Below, in pieces: positions 39,590-49,277 of a stretch of DNA of 64,000 bases (within the stretch, counting starts at the first letter, position 1; each line of letters opens with the position of its first letter). The notes beneath the pieces are model-generated. The model made no database searches and was not told the origin of the DNA. It saw nothing but the letters and a program-made list of their open reading frames with translations. The position numbers were made by a program, and so were the translations under genes. This DNA comes from SUG2458 sp963651465 (GTDB taxonomy: Bacteria > Bacillota_I > Bacilli_A > RFN20 > CAG-826): the NCBI GenBank assembly GCA_963651465.1, contig CAVJPS010000017.1, positions 8,760 to 72,759 on the forward strand, given 5' to 3'.

Positions 39590-40496
39590 ATATTTTTTTT
39601 AGGTATTCAATTGCTGACATTGCTGCGATAGCACCATCACTTGTTGCAGTAACAACTTGACGTAATTCTTTGTCAAGAACATCTCCCGCTGCAAACAAAC
39701 CATCAATATTTGTTTTCATTTTTGAATCAACAATCATATAGCCATTATTCGTTTTTAAATCATTAATATTAATAAAATCAGTATTAGGTAATGCACCCAA
39801 ATATGGGAATACTCCTTCAACATCCAAAGTCTCTAATTCTTTTGAATTTATATTTTGAATTTCAAGACCTTGAAGTTTATTTTCACCTATTAATTTTGTT
39901 GGCACATTAAATAATTTTAATTCTATATTAGAATTTTTGATTTCATTAACTAATGTGTCATTTGCTCTAAATTCATCGCGACGATGTACTAAATAAACTT
40001 CAGCGCAAATTCTTGATAAATATAAAGCTTCCTTTAAGGCACTTTCACCTCCGCCGATAACTGCGACTTTTTTGTTTTGATAAAAATTTCCATCACAAAC
40101 CGCACAATAAGAAATTCCATGGTTTTCAAATTTTGAACTATTCTCAATTTCTAATTTGCGTTCATGAGTTCCAGTGGCAATAATAACAGCTTCACTTTCA
40201 ATATCTTCTTTATTTGTTTTTAAAATAAATTTATCTTCTTGTTTTTCAAGTGAAATAATATTTTTACTTAGTATTTTAACTCCTAGTTTAATAGCATGTT
40301 CATACATCTTAAAAGCTAAATCTGGTCCACTAATAGTTTCAAATCCAGGATAATTTTCAATATGAGAAGTTGAATTAACTTTTCCTCCTGGAGCGGCTTT
40401 TTCATAAACAGTTACATTATAACCAGCTCTTAATAAATAAATTGCTGCAGTTAAACCAGCAGGGCCCGCACCAATAATAGATACATCATTTACCAT
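39588..40496 (-). CDS. trxB: Thioredoxin reductase (NADPH)
   Basis: TrxB passes electrons from NADPH through FAD to thioredoxin. The 302-residue protein has the FAD loop IIGAGPAGLTAAIYLLRAG, the redox pair CAVCDG near 128, the NADPH loop VIGGGESALKEALYL and the FAD closing motif GLFAAGDVLDKELRQVVTA. AAAGGAGG lies nine bases before the ATG, inside the preceding gene; the overlap is 11 bases. Confidence 0.96.
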   Translation of the reverse strand: MVNDVSIIGAGPAGLTAAIYLLRAGYNVTVYEKAAPGGKVNSTSHIENYPGFETISGPDLAFKMYEHAIKLGVKILSKNIISLEKQEDKFILKTNKEDIESEAVIIATGTHERKLEIENSSKFENHGISYCAVCDGNFYQNKKVAVIGGGESALKEALYLSRICAEVYLVHRRDEFRANDTLVNEIKNSNIELKLFNVPTKLIGENKLQGLEIQNINSKELETLDVEGVFPYLGALPNTDFININDLKTNNGYMIVDSKMKTNIDGLFAAGDVLDKELRQVVTATSDGAIAAMSAIEYLKKI

Positions 40497-41127
40497 TTAA
40501 AATTACCTCCTTTAATTCACTTAAAGAATTAACGTAATACTTGGCATTAGAATTATTTAATTTTCCACGTATATTCCACGTTACTAAGCAACAATCAACT
40601 GAAGAATTAAATGCTGTTTGTTCATCAATAAGACTATCACCTATAAACAATGTATCATTTCTACTCGAGTTAAGTCTATTAATACACTCTATAACTCCAT
40701 TTCCTGCGGGCTTTGGGTTAGCAATCATATCACTACACAAAACCAAATCAAAAACATTTTCAACACCATACATTTGTAAAGTCCATTGAGTAGCAGTTGA
40801 CATTTTGTTTGTTAGAATAGCTAATTTAAAGCCTTCCTCTTTTAATTCCAATAAAAACTCTTTTATTCCTTTATATAAAGAAGTATGCGAATAATACATG
40901 CTCTTTGAATAAGATTTAAATTCTTCTATTAATTTATATGTGTCTTCGTTTGGAAAATAATATTTCATCATATCATATAATGTAGGTCCCGATAACAAAG
41001 TCAATTCTTTAAAAGTAGGTTTATAATCAGGACGATATTTTTTAAATATTTTTAAATATGCGTCGACAACTAATAAATCAGTATCGGCTAACGTGCCGTC
41101 TAAATCGAAAATTAATAAATTATACAT
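40486..41127 (-). CDS. HAD-superfamily phosphatase, PpaX/Gph-like
   Basis: The 213-residue protein has HAD motif I DLDGTLAD (residues 8-15), motif II ILTNKMS, motif III lysine in NPKPAG and motif IV FIGDSLIDEQTA, with an alpha-helical cap between I and II. Position directly after lgt and before trxB equals that of Bacillus ppaX, which hydrolyses pyrophosphate from HPr-Ser-P dephosphorylation, but hprK is not next to it, so a phosphoglycolate-type phosphatase is equally possible. It overlaps lgt by 8 bases and has no clear SD, so translation seems coupled. Confidence 0.85.
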   Translation of the reverse strand: MYNLLIFDLDGTLADTDLLVVDAYLKIFKKYRPDYKPTFKELTLLSGPTLYDMMKYYFPNEDTYKLIEEFKSYSKSMYYSHTSLYKGIKEFLLELKEEGFKLAILTNKMSTATQWTLQMYGVENVFDLVLCSDMIANPKPAGNGVIECINRLNSSRNDTLFIGDSLIDEQTAFNSSVDCCLVTWNIRGKLNNSNAKYYVNSLSELKEVILNGK

Positions 41128-42652
41128 ATGCTTTTGAACACACTACCTTATTAGCAAATAAAAGTGTGAATAAATCAATAACCCAGCAGAATAATCCACC
41201 AAAGATAAACCACAATATAGCACTAAAGTAATGTCCTTTTATAAAACGATAATAAGAATAAGCAAATCCATCAATAATAGGTAATGCTAATATTACTCGA
41301 ACACTCTTAGGTAAATTTTCAAACTTAAGAGCTAAGTTATGGAATTGTTCATATTTTTTATTTTTCCATTCAATCACTTTCTCTTTTGTATTTAAATATT
41401 CATAAACATGATTAATTACAATAGAAAGAACCCCAATAACAATAAAAGAAATACTCATAATAACTGAAGTTGGAATTGTTTGAGATGATGAACCCATAAT
41501 AAATTCTTGATTACGTAAAGGTTCCATAATACATCTTACTGTTCCATACCATATAAAATATGCAAATGCCAAGTCACCAATCTTTAGGAATTTCTTTAGA
41601 AGTTTTCCTATTAATCGCGTGATAATAAAATACCCAGCAATATTAATTAAACTTTCTATTAAAAATAAAGGAACATAGAAATTACCATCTAATGCTTGCA
41701 TATGGGTAATAATAACTCGTGGTAAAAATGACCATTTTGAAGGATCAGCTACACTACCATAGACTTCAATGTTAAAGAAATTACCCCATCTACCAATTGC
41801 TTGTGCAAGAAGAATTCCAGGAATAATTAAATCCATTGCCTTACGTAATTTCATTTCACGATGGAATTCACACATAATCCACATTCCAAAGAAAGCGCCC
41901 ATTAGAACGCCACCTTGAATAGCAACTCCACCACTACGAATATCAAATATATTCATTAAATTATCTTTAAATTCAGACCATTCAGCAATAACATACCATA
42001 AGCGAGCACCAACAATGCCCATTGGGAAACCTACAAAAAAAATAGGTTCAAAAATGCTACGTTCATATCCTTCCCTTTTAGCGTTGTTACTAGAAACAAA
42101 TAAAGTAACTAATGCACCGAGTAAAATACATATTGCGTAAAAAGCTACAACAAATTTTCCAGTTCCACTATAACTAAAAGTCTCCCAAGGAATTCCACGT
42201 GGAAATGAAGTTACAATTTCATCTAAGTTATAAATAAAGATAAGTGAAAAAGTTATTAATAAAGCTACAAAAATATATTTTGTAATGTAATACTTCTTTG
42301 TACGATAAGAATCATCAGTCTCTTTATCAAAATAAATAAAATTATAGACTAGAAATCCACTTGTGTTTAACATTGCGTAAAGAGAAACAATTAATAGCCA
42401 AATTCTATTAGATATACCACCTAAATTAATAGCATCATTTGCTCCCATAACTAAACCAAACGATAAGCAAGTAACTCCTAATACGCCTACAGTTACTAAG
42501 GAAATATCAGTATATATCTTCTTTTTTTCGTTATCTTTGTAATCCTTATGAATAAAGAACATAAATCCCACAGCAGGAAATAATGCACATAAAATATATA
42601 GTAATATACTTAAAAATTTTGGACGTTCTTTAACAATTTTTAAATCTTCCAT
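41120..42652 (-). CDS. lgt: Prolipoprotein diacylglyceryl transferase with extra membrane domains at both ends
   Basis: Lgt transfers diacylglyceryl to the lipobox Cys of lipoproteins such as those encoded at 50-54 kb. Core features lie at about 150-410: GARLWYVIAEW, RSGGVAIQGGVLMG, AQAIGRWGNFFNIEVYG near 286 (signature with the essential Arg) and YGTVRCIMEPLR. The protein is 510 residues against the usual 260-300. About 150 residues with four hydrophobic helices precede the core, and a C-terminal part with two helices resembling a TM2-type hairpin (IDGFAYSYYRFIKGHYFSAI) follows. GGAG lies 7 bases before the ATG. The extra parts are in frame and hydrophobic, so not an artefact of frame choice. 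Confidence 0.93.
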   Translation of the reverse strand: MEDLKIVKERPKFLSILLYILCALFPAVGFMFFIHKDYKDNEKKKIYTDISLVTVGVLGVTCLSFGLVMGANDAINLGGISNRIWLLIVSLYAMLNTSGFLVYNFIYFDKETDDSYRTKKYYITKYIFVALLITFSLIFIYNLDEIVTSFPRGIPWETFSYSGTGKFVVAFYAICILLGALVTLFVSSNNAKREGYERSIFEPIFFVGFPMGIVGARLWYVIAEWSEFKDNLMNIFDIRSGGVAIQGGVLMGAFFGMWIMCEFHREMKLRKAMDLIIPGILLAQAIGRWGNFFNIEVYGSVADPSKWSFLPRVIITHMQALDGNFYVPLFLIESLINIAGYFIITRLIGKLLKKFLKIGDLAFAYFIWYGTVRCIMEPLRNQEFIMGSSSQTIPTSVIMSISFIVIGVLSIVINHVYEYLNTKEKVIEWKNKKYEQFHNLALKFENLPKSVRVILALPIIDGFAYSYYRFIKGHYFSAILWFIFGGLFCWVIDLFTLLFANKVVCSKAYV

Positions 42653-42671
42653 TTTGATTCTCCATTCTAAT

Positions 42672-45515
42672 TTACTTTACGCGATTCAATTTACCTTTTT
42701 CAAGTAAAGGTTTTAAATATTGACCAGTATATGATTCTTTAATTTCTACTATTTCTTCTGGTGTTCCACAACCAACAAGAGTACCACCTTTATCTCCACC
42801 ATCTGGCCCTAAATCAATTATATAATCAGCAACCTTAATTAAATCAAGATTATGTTCAATAACAACTACAGTATCACCATTATCAACAATTCTTTGTAAA
42901 ATTGATATTAAACGAGATACATCATCAATATGTAATCCAGTTGTAGGTTCGTCAAGAATATATAATGTTTTACCTGTCGAACGACGTTGTAATTCATAAG
43001 CGAGTTTAACACGTTGAGCTTCACCACCAGATAATGTGGTTCCTTGTTGACCTAATTTAATATACCCTAAGCCTACTTCATATAATGTTCTTAATTTACG
43101 AGATATGCTTGGGATATTTTCAAAAAATTCACAAGCATTTTCAATTGTCATATCCAATATATCAAATATATTTTTACCTTTATACGTACACATTAAAGTT
43201 TCGTTATTGTAGCGTTTGCCTTTACATTCATCACATGTTACGTAAATATCGGGTAAGAAATTCATTGGAATTCTAATAACACCACAGCCTTGACATCTTT
43301 CACAACGTCCACCTTTGACGTTAAAAGAGAATCTACTCTTATCGTATCCACGAGCTCTTGCCTCAACAGTCGATGCAAACAAATCTCTGATGTCATCAAA
43401 TACACCAGTATATGTTGCCGGGTTACTACGTGGAGTTTTACCGATAGGATCTTGAGATACATTAATTACTTTATCAATATATTCAATTCCTTCTATACCA
43501 TCGCTTTCTCCAGGAATCTCACTAGCACCAACAGATGTTTTATTATAAACATTCTTATATAAAATTTCTGTTACTAAAGAAGATTTGCCCGAACCAGAAA
43601 CACCAGTAACACACGTTAAAACTCCAAGTGGAATTTTAACGTCAATATTTTTAAGATTATGGCAACGAGCACCTTTTATATTTATAAAATATCCATTTCC
43701 TTTTTTACGATTTAACGGAACTGGAATAAACTTTCTACCTGAAAGATAATCTCCAGTAATTGATTTTGGTTCATTTATAATATCAGCTAAACTACCAGCA
43801 GCAACTACTTCTCCGCCATGAATTCCAGCACCTGGTCCTATATCAACAATATAGTCAGCCGCTCTCATTGTATCTTCATCGTGTTCAACAACAACAAGAG
43901 TATTTCCTAAATCTCTCATATCTTTTAAAGAGTTAATAAGTCTATCATTATCTCTTTGATGTAATCCAATAGAAGGTTCATCTAATACATACAAAACCCC
44001 CGATAATTTAGAACCAATTTGAGTAGCAAGTCTAATTCGTTGAGATTCTCCTCCAGATAAGGTCATTGCCATTCGTGATAAAGTTAAATAATCAAGACCA
44101 ACTCTAATTAAAAACTCTAATCTATTTCTTATTTCATTAATAATTAAGTGTGAAATCTCTTTTTCTGTAGGATTTAAACTTAAATTATTAATAAAATCTA
44201 ACATCTTATTTATAGGTAAACATGTTAATTCATAAATGTTTAATCCTCCAATACGAACTGAAAGTACTTTTTCATTAAGTCTTGCACCATGACAAGTTTC
44301 ACATACTTTATCGCGCATAAATGTTTCATACCATTCACGCATGAAATCCGAACCAGTTTCACTGTATAATCTTTCAATTCTAACTTTAGCACCCTCAATA
44401 AAGCCTTTACGATGTGTAACATTTCCAGATGCTGATGTTAAAGTGAAAGTATGTTCTTTTGGTGAACCATACAAAGCAATATGTTTTTGTTCTTCAGTTA
44501 AACGGAAGAACGAAACATCCATTGGAATATTATATTCTTTACATAAATAACAGAATTCTTGCCATTCAAGGTTTTGAGTACCACAAGTGTTTTTGAAATA
44601 AGTAATTGCCCCTTTAGCTAAAGTAACATTTTCATCGGGAACTAATAAATGAACATCAACCTCACGTTTAATTCCTAATCCATTACAATCAGGACAGTTT
44701 CCCATTGGAGCATTAAACGAAAATAAACGAGGTTCAAGTGGTGGTACACTAAAGCCACATTCAGGACATGCGTGATGTTCTGAATACAAAATTTCTTCAC
44801 TTCCAACTAATACTAAAACATATCCTTTTGACCAATCTAAAGCTAATTCAACAGCTTCATAAATTCTTGAACGAGCTTCTTCTTTTAAAACAATACGATC
44901 AATAACTATTTCAATATTGTGAGTTTTATTTTTTTCTAATTCAGGAATTTCTTCAATTGAATATATTTCTCCATCAATACGTAAACGTTGAAAACCTTGT
45001 ACTTTAATTTTTTCTAAAGTATCTTTATGTGTTCCTTTTTCACGATGCACAACTGGGGATAAAATTTGAATTCTCGATTGTAATTCATTTTTATATATAA
45101 AATCTACTATTTGATTAGGAGTAAATGATTCAATCATACAATTATGGTTTGGACAATATGGATGACCAATACGAGCATAAAGCAAACGTAAATAATCGTA
45201 AATCTCAGTAACAGTTCCAACGGTAGAACGTGGGTTATGAGATTTAGTTTTTTGATCTATAGCAATAGCGGGAGATAAGCCATCAATTGCATCAACGTCT
45301 GGCTTTTCCATCCCACCTAAAAATTGACGAGCGTATGAACTAAGTGATTCAACATAGCGTCTTTGACCTTCAGCATAAATGGTATCAAAAGCAAGAGTCG
45401 ATTTACCTGAACCAGATAGCCCTGTAAATACAACCAAACTATTCTTTGGAATTTCCAAATCAATATTTTTAAGGTTGTTCTCTCTTGCACCTTTAATTTT
45501 AATTAAATTTGCCAT
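42672..45515 (-). CDS. uvrA: Excinuclease ABC subunit A
   Basis: UvrA is the damage-sensing ATPase of nucleotide excision repair. The 947-residue protein has two ABC modules (Walker A GLSGSGKSTLAFDT near 32 and GVSGSGKSSLV near 638; LSGGESQRIRLA and LSGGEAQRVKLA signatures), a zinc finger CPECGFSVPP...CPDCNGLG near 255, and a second CERCQGCG...CDECKGKRY. Length is typical. GAGGTGG lies four bases before the ATG. uvrB is not next to it. It is followed by lgt. No LexA box was seen upstream. Confidence 0.98.
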   Translation of the reverse strand: MANLIKIKGARENNLKNIDLEIPKNSLVVFTGLSGSGKSTLAFDTIYAEGQRRYVESLSSYARQFLGGMEKPDVDAIDGLSPAIAIDQKTKSHNPRSTVGTVTEIYDYLRLLYARIGHPYCPNHNCMIESFTPNQIVDFIYKNELQSRIQILSPVVHREKGTHKDTLEKIKVQGFQRLRIDGEIYSIEEIPELEKNKTHNIEIVIDRIVLKEEARSRIYEAVELALDWSKGYVLVLVGSEEILYSEHHACPECGFSVPPLEPRLFSFNAPMGNCPDCNGLGIKREVDVHLLVPDENVTLAKGAITYFKNTCGTQNLEWQEFCYLCKEYNIPMDVSFFRLTEEQKHIALYGSPKEHTFTLTSASGNVTHRKGFIEGAKVRIERLYSETGSDFMREWYETFMRDKVCETCHGARLNEKVLSVRIGGLNIYELTCLPINKMLDFINNLSLNPTEKEISHLIINEIRNRLEFLIRVGLDYLTLSRMAMTLSGGESQRIRLATQIGSKLSGVLYVLDEPSIGLHQRDNDRLINSLKDMRDLGNTLVVVEHDEDTMRAADYIVDIGPGAGIHGGEVVAAGSLADIINEPKSITGDYLSGRKFIPVPLNRKKGNGYFINIKGARCHNLKNIDVKIPLGVLTCVTGVSGSGKSSLVTEILYKNVYNKTSVGASEIPGESDGIEGIEYIDKVINVSQDPIGKTPRSNPATYTGVFDDIRDLFASTVEARARGYDKSRFSFNVKGGRCERCQGCGVIRIPMNFLPDIYVTCDECKGKRYNNETLMCTYKGKNIFDILDMTIENACEFFENIPSISRKLRTLYEVGLGYIKLGQQGTTLSGGEAQRVKLAYELQRRSTGKTLYILDEPTTGLHIDDVSRLISILQRIVDNGDTVVVIEHNLDLIKVADYIIDLGPDGGDKGGTLVGCGTPEEIVEIKESYTGQYLKPLLEKGKLNRVK

Positions 45516-45607
45516 ATTACCACCTCATTCTTATATTTTACCAAAATACATTGCATCATTGAATATTTACACAAACATTTTCTAATATTGACACTAGTTG
45601 TTGAAAA

Positions 45608-45640
45608 TTAAAAAAGGACTTGAAATTAATCAAGTCCTTT
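45608..45640 (-). terminator. Terminator after the pyruvate:ferredoxin oxidoreductase gene
   Basis: The - strand has a 10-bp stem AAAGGACTTG / CAAGTCCTTT with an 8-base loop and a T run, about 9 bases after the stop. Confidence 0.9.
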
Positions 45641-45648
45641 AAATTGTA

Positions 45649-48600
45649 TTATTCAGCTAATTTCTTGAATCTATTCCATCTAATCTTTGCACACTCTTCA
45701 GATTTCTTTAATAATTCTTCAGCGTGTTCTGGATTGACTTTTGGTAATTGTGAATAACGTGTTTCACCCATTACGAAGTCACGGAATAATTCAAAGTTAG
45801 GTTCTTTGCAATCTAATTGCATTGGTGATTTACCTTGAGCTTCTAAACGTGGGTCATAACGGAAAATTGGGAAATAACCACTTTCAACAGCAGCTTTTTC
45901 AACTCTTGTTGCATTCATTAAGCCACCTTTAATACCATGGTTAGCACAAGGAGCATAACAAATGATTAATGAAGGTCCGTTATATGATTCAGCTTCTTGC
46001 ATTGCTTTAATAGCTTGCATTGGGTTAGCACCCATTGAAATTTGAGCAACGTAAACATTACCATACGCAATTGCCATCATAGCAAGATTCTTTTTAGCTG
46101 TCTTTTTACCTGAAGCAGTGAACTTAGCAATTGAACCTGTTTGTGATGATTTAGATGATTGACCACCAGTATTTGAATAAACTTCAGTATCTAAAACCAT
46201 AATATTAACATCTTCTTCTGATGCTAAGACATGGTCAACACCACCATAACCAATATCGTATGACCAACCGTCACCACCGATAATCCATACAGATTTATCG
46301 ATAATATCACGTTCATATAATAAAGCTTCTTTAGCAGCTTCACACTTAGTTTCTTTTAGTAATGAAACTAATTCAGCAGCAAATGTTCTAACTAACTTAC
46401 GGTCTTTGAAGTTATTTAACCACATATCCATTAACTCAGCTAAACGAGGTTCAACTTCACCCTTAGTAGCTTCGAAGATACGACCTAATTGAGATAATTT
46501 ATAGTTAGATGCAACTCTCATACCGAAACCAAATTCAGCATTATCTTCAAACAATGAGTTAGCCCAAGCAATACCTTCACCATTCTTATCTGTACAGAAA
46601 GGTGTTAAAGGTGTTGAACCACTATAAATTGAAGAACATCCAGTTGCGTTAGCAATAAGCATATCTTTACCGAATAATTGAGATGCTAATTTATAATATG
46701 GAGTTTCACCACAACCAGCACAAGCACCAGAAATTTCCATATAAGGCATTAAGAATGCAGCACCTTTAACTGTTGAAGCAGGAATTAAATCTGCTTTATA
46801 TTCAACATGTTTATATAAGTAATCAGCAGCATCTTCTTGTGCAAATTGAGATTTTGCTTCAACCATTTCAATAGCTTTAACGAGATTTCCTTCAGCATCT
46901 TTCTTACCTGGACATTGTACAACACAAAGGCCACAACCAACACAGTTACGTGGTGATACTTGTAAACGATATTTTAAGCCAGCGACTTTTGGTCCACCCA
47001 TTGCAGGTAAAACATCGCCTTTAGCAATATCAGGTAATTTTTCTTCTTCTTCAGGAGTTAATAAGAATGGTCTTAATGTAGCGTGTGGACAAATAAATGC
47101 ACATTGGTTACATTGAATACAGTTTTCTTTGTGCCATACTGGGACACGGTCAGCGATAGAACGTTTTTCTTGGAAAGTAATATCGTTCTTCATTGTACCA
47201 TCAAGTAATTCCCATTCAGTGAATTTTGAAACAGGTAATGTATCACCATCAAGTGAACCCATAACATTAACATATGTGTCGAAGTAATCGTCACCAGTTA
47301 ATTTACGTTCACGGACTAATGATAATTCTTTCCATGATGGATCAACTTTAATTTCTCTTAAACCTTCTGCACCAGCATCGATAGCTTTGTAGTTCATTTC
47401 AACTACTTCGTCACCTTTTTTAGCATAAGATTTTTTAGCAAATTTCTTCATCCAATCTTGAGCTTCTGCGTAAGGCATAATGTTTTGGTTAAGATAGAAG
47501 AATGAAGCTTGTAAAGTTGTATTAGTATGACGACCCATACCAATCTTAGCAGCTAAACTATTAGCATCAATAACATAGAATTTTGCTTCCTTATCAGCTA
47601 ATTGACGTTTAACTCTATTAGGTAATGATTTAACTAATTCTTCATCACTTAAATCAGTATTTAATAAGAATGTACCACCTTTCTTTAAATTCTTAATCAT
47701 ATCGAACTTATAAATATAAGTATCTAATGAACAAGAAATAAAGTCAGCGTGTTCAATATAATAAGTAGAGTGAATAGGTGATTTACCGAATCTTAAGTGA
47801 GAACGTGTAACACCACCAGCTTTACGAGAGTCATAAGCAAAGTATGCTTGTGCGTATTGGTGAGTTGCATCACCAATAATCTTAATTGATGACTTATTAG
47901 CAGATACTGTACCATCTGAACCTAAGCCATAGAATAAGCAAGATGTGTAATTTTGATCAATACTAAATTCTTCATCAACAGGAATTGATAAATGAGTAAC
48001 ATCATCGTTGATACCAACTGTAAATGATGTCCAAACTTTTTCTGAGTCTAAGAAATCAAATACTGATTTAACATGTTTTGGTTGTGTATCTTTTGAAGAT
48101 AAGCCATAACGGCCACCAACTAAAACATCAAACTTACGACCCATTTGTTCACATGCAGCAACTACATCTAAATATAATGGCTCGCCTGTAGCACCAGTTT
48201 CTTTAGTTCTATCTAAAACAGCAACTTTCTTAACTGTTGAAGGAATAGCTTCAACAAAGTGTTTTGCTGAGAAAGGACGATATAAGTAAACTTTGACAAC
48301 ACCAACTTTTTCGCCACGTTTTGTTAATTCATCAATGACTTCAGTAGCAGTTTCTGTAACTGAGCCCATAGCAACAATAACTTTAGTTGCATCTGGAGCA
48401 CCATAATAAACAAATGGAGCATATGTACGTCCAGTTAATTCACTTGCTTTCTTTAAGTAATCTTCAGCAATATCAATGACTTTATTGAAGTGAGCATTTT
48501 GTGCTTCACGACCTTGGAAATAAACGTCATCGTTTTCAGCACCACCACGTGTGACACTATGTGTATGTGGGTTTAATGCTCTAGCACGGAAAGCCTCAAC

Positions 48601-49203
48601 AGCATCCATATCTAAAAGTTTTTTCCATTCGTTTTCGTCAACAAATTCAACATTTTGAATTTCGTGTGATGTTCTAAAGCCATCAAAGAAGTGACAAATA
48701 GGTGTGCTTGACTTAATAGCGATTAAGTGAGCAACGTTAGCTAAGTCAGCAATATCTTGAACAGATTGAGAACATAGCATTGTGATACCAGTTTGACGAA
48801 TTGCATAAACGTCTTGATGGTCACCAAAAATTGATAATGAACGAGTTGCAAGTGATCTTGCAGAAACGTGTAAAACAGCTGGTAATAATTCACCAACCCA
48901 TTTGTAAATATTTGGAATCATTAAAAGTAAGCCTTGTGATGCTGTATAAGTAGTAGCTAATGCACCACCTTGTAAAGCACCATGAACTGTACCAGCAGCA
49001 CCAGCTTCTGATTGCATTTCAACAACTTTTACTTGATTACCAAAAAAGTTTAGCTTTCCTTGAGATGCATAAACGTCAACAAGTTCAGCCATAGGAGATG
49101 ATGGTGTAATAGGATAGATACCAGCAACTTCAGTAAAACAATATGAAGCAATACCGGCAGCTGTGTTACCATCGACAGATAAAAATGATTTTTTAATTTC
49201 CAT
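45649..49203 (-). CDS. nifJ: Pyruvate:ferredoxin (flavodoxin) oxidoreductase
   Basis: PFOR oxidises pyruvate to acetyl-CoA and CO2 with ferredoxin as acceptor, the key anaerobic route. The 1184-residue homodimeric type has all domains in one chain: domain I with YPITPSSPMAELVD (TPP contact), the gamma part, two 4Fe-4S clusters CIQCNQCAFICP near 691 and CVGCGLCVVQCPG near 751, and the TPP domain with the third cluster CAGCGETPYYKL near 824 and IGGDGWSYDIGYGG. I use the second ATG (MEIKKSFLSVDG), five bases after GGAGG; the first ATG is part of that site. It is monocistronic, with a palindrome upstream. Confidence 0.97.
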   Translation of the reverse strand: MEIKKSFLSVDGNTAAGIASYCFTEVAGIYPITPSSPMAELVDVYASQGKLNFFGNQVKVVEMQSEAGAAGTVHGALQGGALATTYTASQGLLLMIPNIYKWVGELLPAVLHVSARSLATRSLSIFGDHQDVYAIRQTGITMLCSQSVQDIADLANVAHLIAIKSSTPICHFFDGFRTSHEIQNVEFVDENEWKKLLDMDAVEAFRARALNPHTHSVTRGGAENDDVYFQGREAQNAHFNKVIDIAEDYLKKASELTGRTYAPFVYYGAPDATKVIVAMGSVTETATEVIDELTKRGEKVGVVKVYLYRPFSAKHFVEAIPSTVKKVAVLDRTKETGATGEPLYLDVVAACEQMGRKFDVLVGGRYGLSSKDTQPKHVKSVFDFLDSEKVWTSFTVGINDDVTHLSIPVDEEFSIDQNYTSCLFYGLGSDGTVSANKSSIKIIGDATHQYAQAYFAYDSRKAGGVTRSHLRFGKSPIHSTYYIEHADFISCSLDTYIYKFDMIKNLKKGGTFLLNTDLSDEELVKSLPNRVKRQLADKEAKFYVIDANSLAAKIGMGRHTNTTLQASFFYLNQNIMPYAEAQDWMKKFAKKSYAKKGDEVVEMNYKAIDAGAEGLREIKVDPSWKELSLVRERKLTGDDYFDTYVNVMGSLDGDTLPVSKFTEWELLDGTMKNDITFQEKRSIADRVPVWHKENCIQCNQCAFICPHATLRPFLLTPEEEEKLPDIAKGDVLPAMGGPKVAGLKYRLQVSPRNCVGCGLCVVQCPGKKDAEGNLVKAIEMVEAKSQFAQEDAADYLYKHVEYKADLIPASTVKGAAFLMPYMEISGACAGCGETPYYKLASQLFGKDMLIANATGCSSIYSGSTPLTPFCTDKNGEGIAWANSLFEDNAEFGFGMRVASNYKLSQLGRIFEATKGEVEPRLAELMDMWLNNFKDRKLVRTFAAELVSLLKETKCEAAKEALLYERDIIDKSVWIIGGDGWSYDIGYGGVDHVLASEEDVNIMVLDTEVYSNTGGQSSKSSQTGSIAKFTASGKKTAKKNLAMMAIAYGNVYVAQISMGANPMQAIKAMQEAESYNGPSLIICYAPCANHGIKGGLMNATRVEKAAVESGYFPIFRYDPRLEAQGKSPMQLDCKEPNFELFRDFVMGETRYSQLPKVNPEHAEELLKKSEECAKIRWNRFKKLAE

Positions 49204-49239
49204 AGTAGCCTCCATAAATCATATTTATAATAATCACTA

Positions 49240-49256
49240 TTAGTATAATATACTAA
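49240..49256. promoter_or_regulatory. Palindrome upstream of nifJ
   Basis: A perfect 17-base inverted repeat TTAGTATA-A-TATACTAA lies about 37 bases before the nifJ start, overlapping a possible TATTAT -10. It may be an operator. It is AT-only apart from one G-C pair, so chance is possible. Confidence 0.35.
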
Positions 49257-49277
49257 ATAATATTTTTCATTCTATTT

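Noticed and set aside
45516..45600. LexA/DinR box in front of uvrA
   Set aside because: No match to the GAAC-N4-GTTC core was found.
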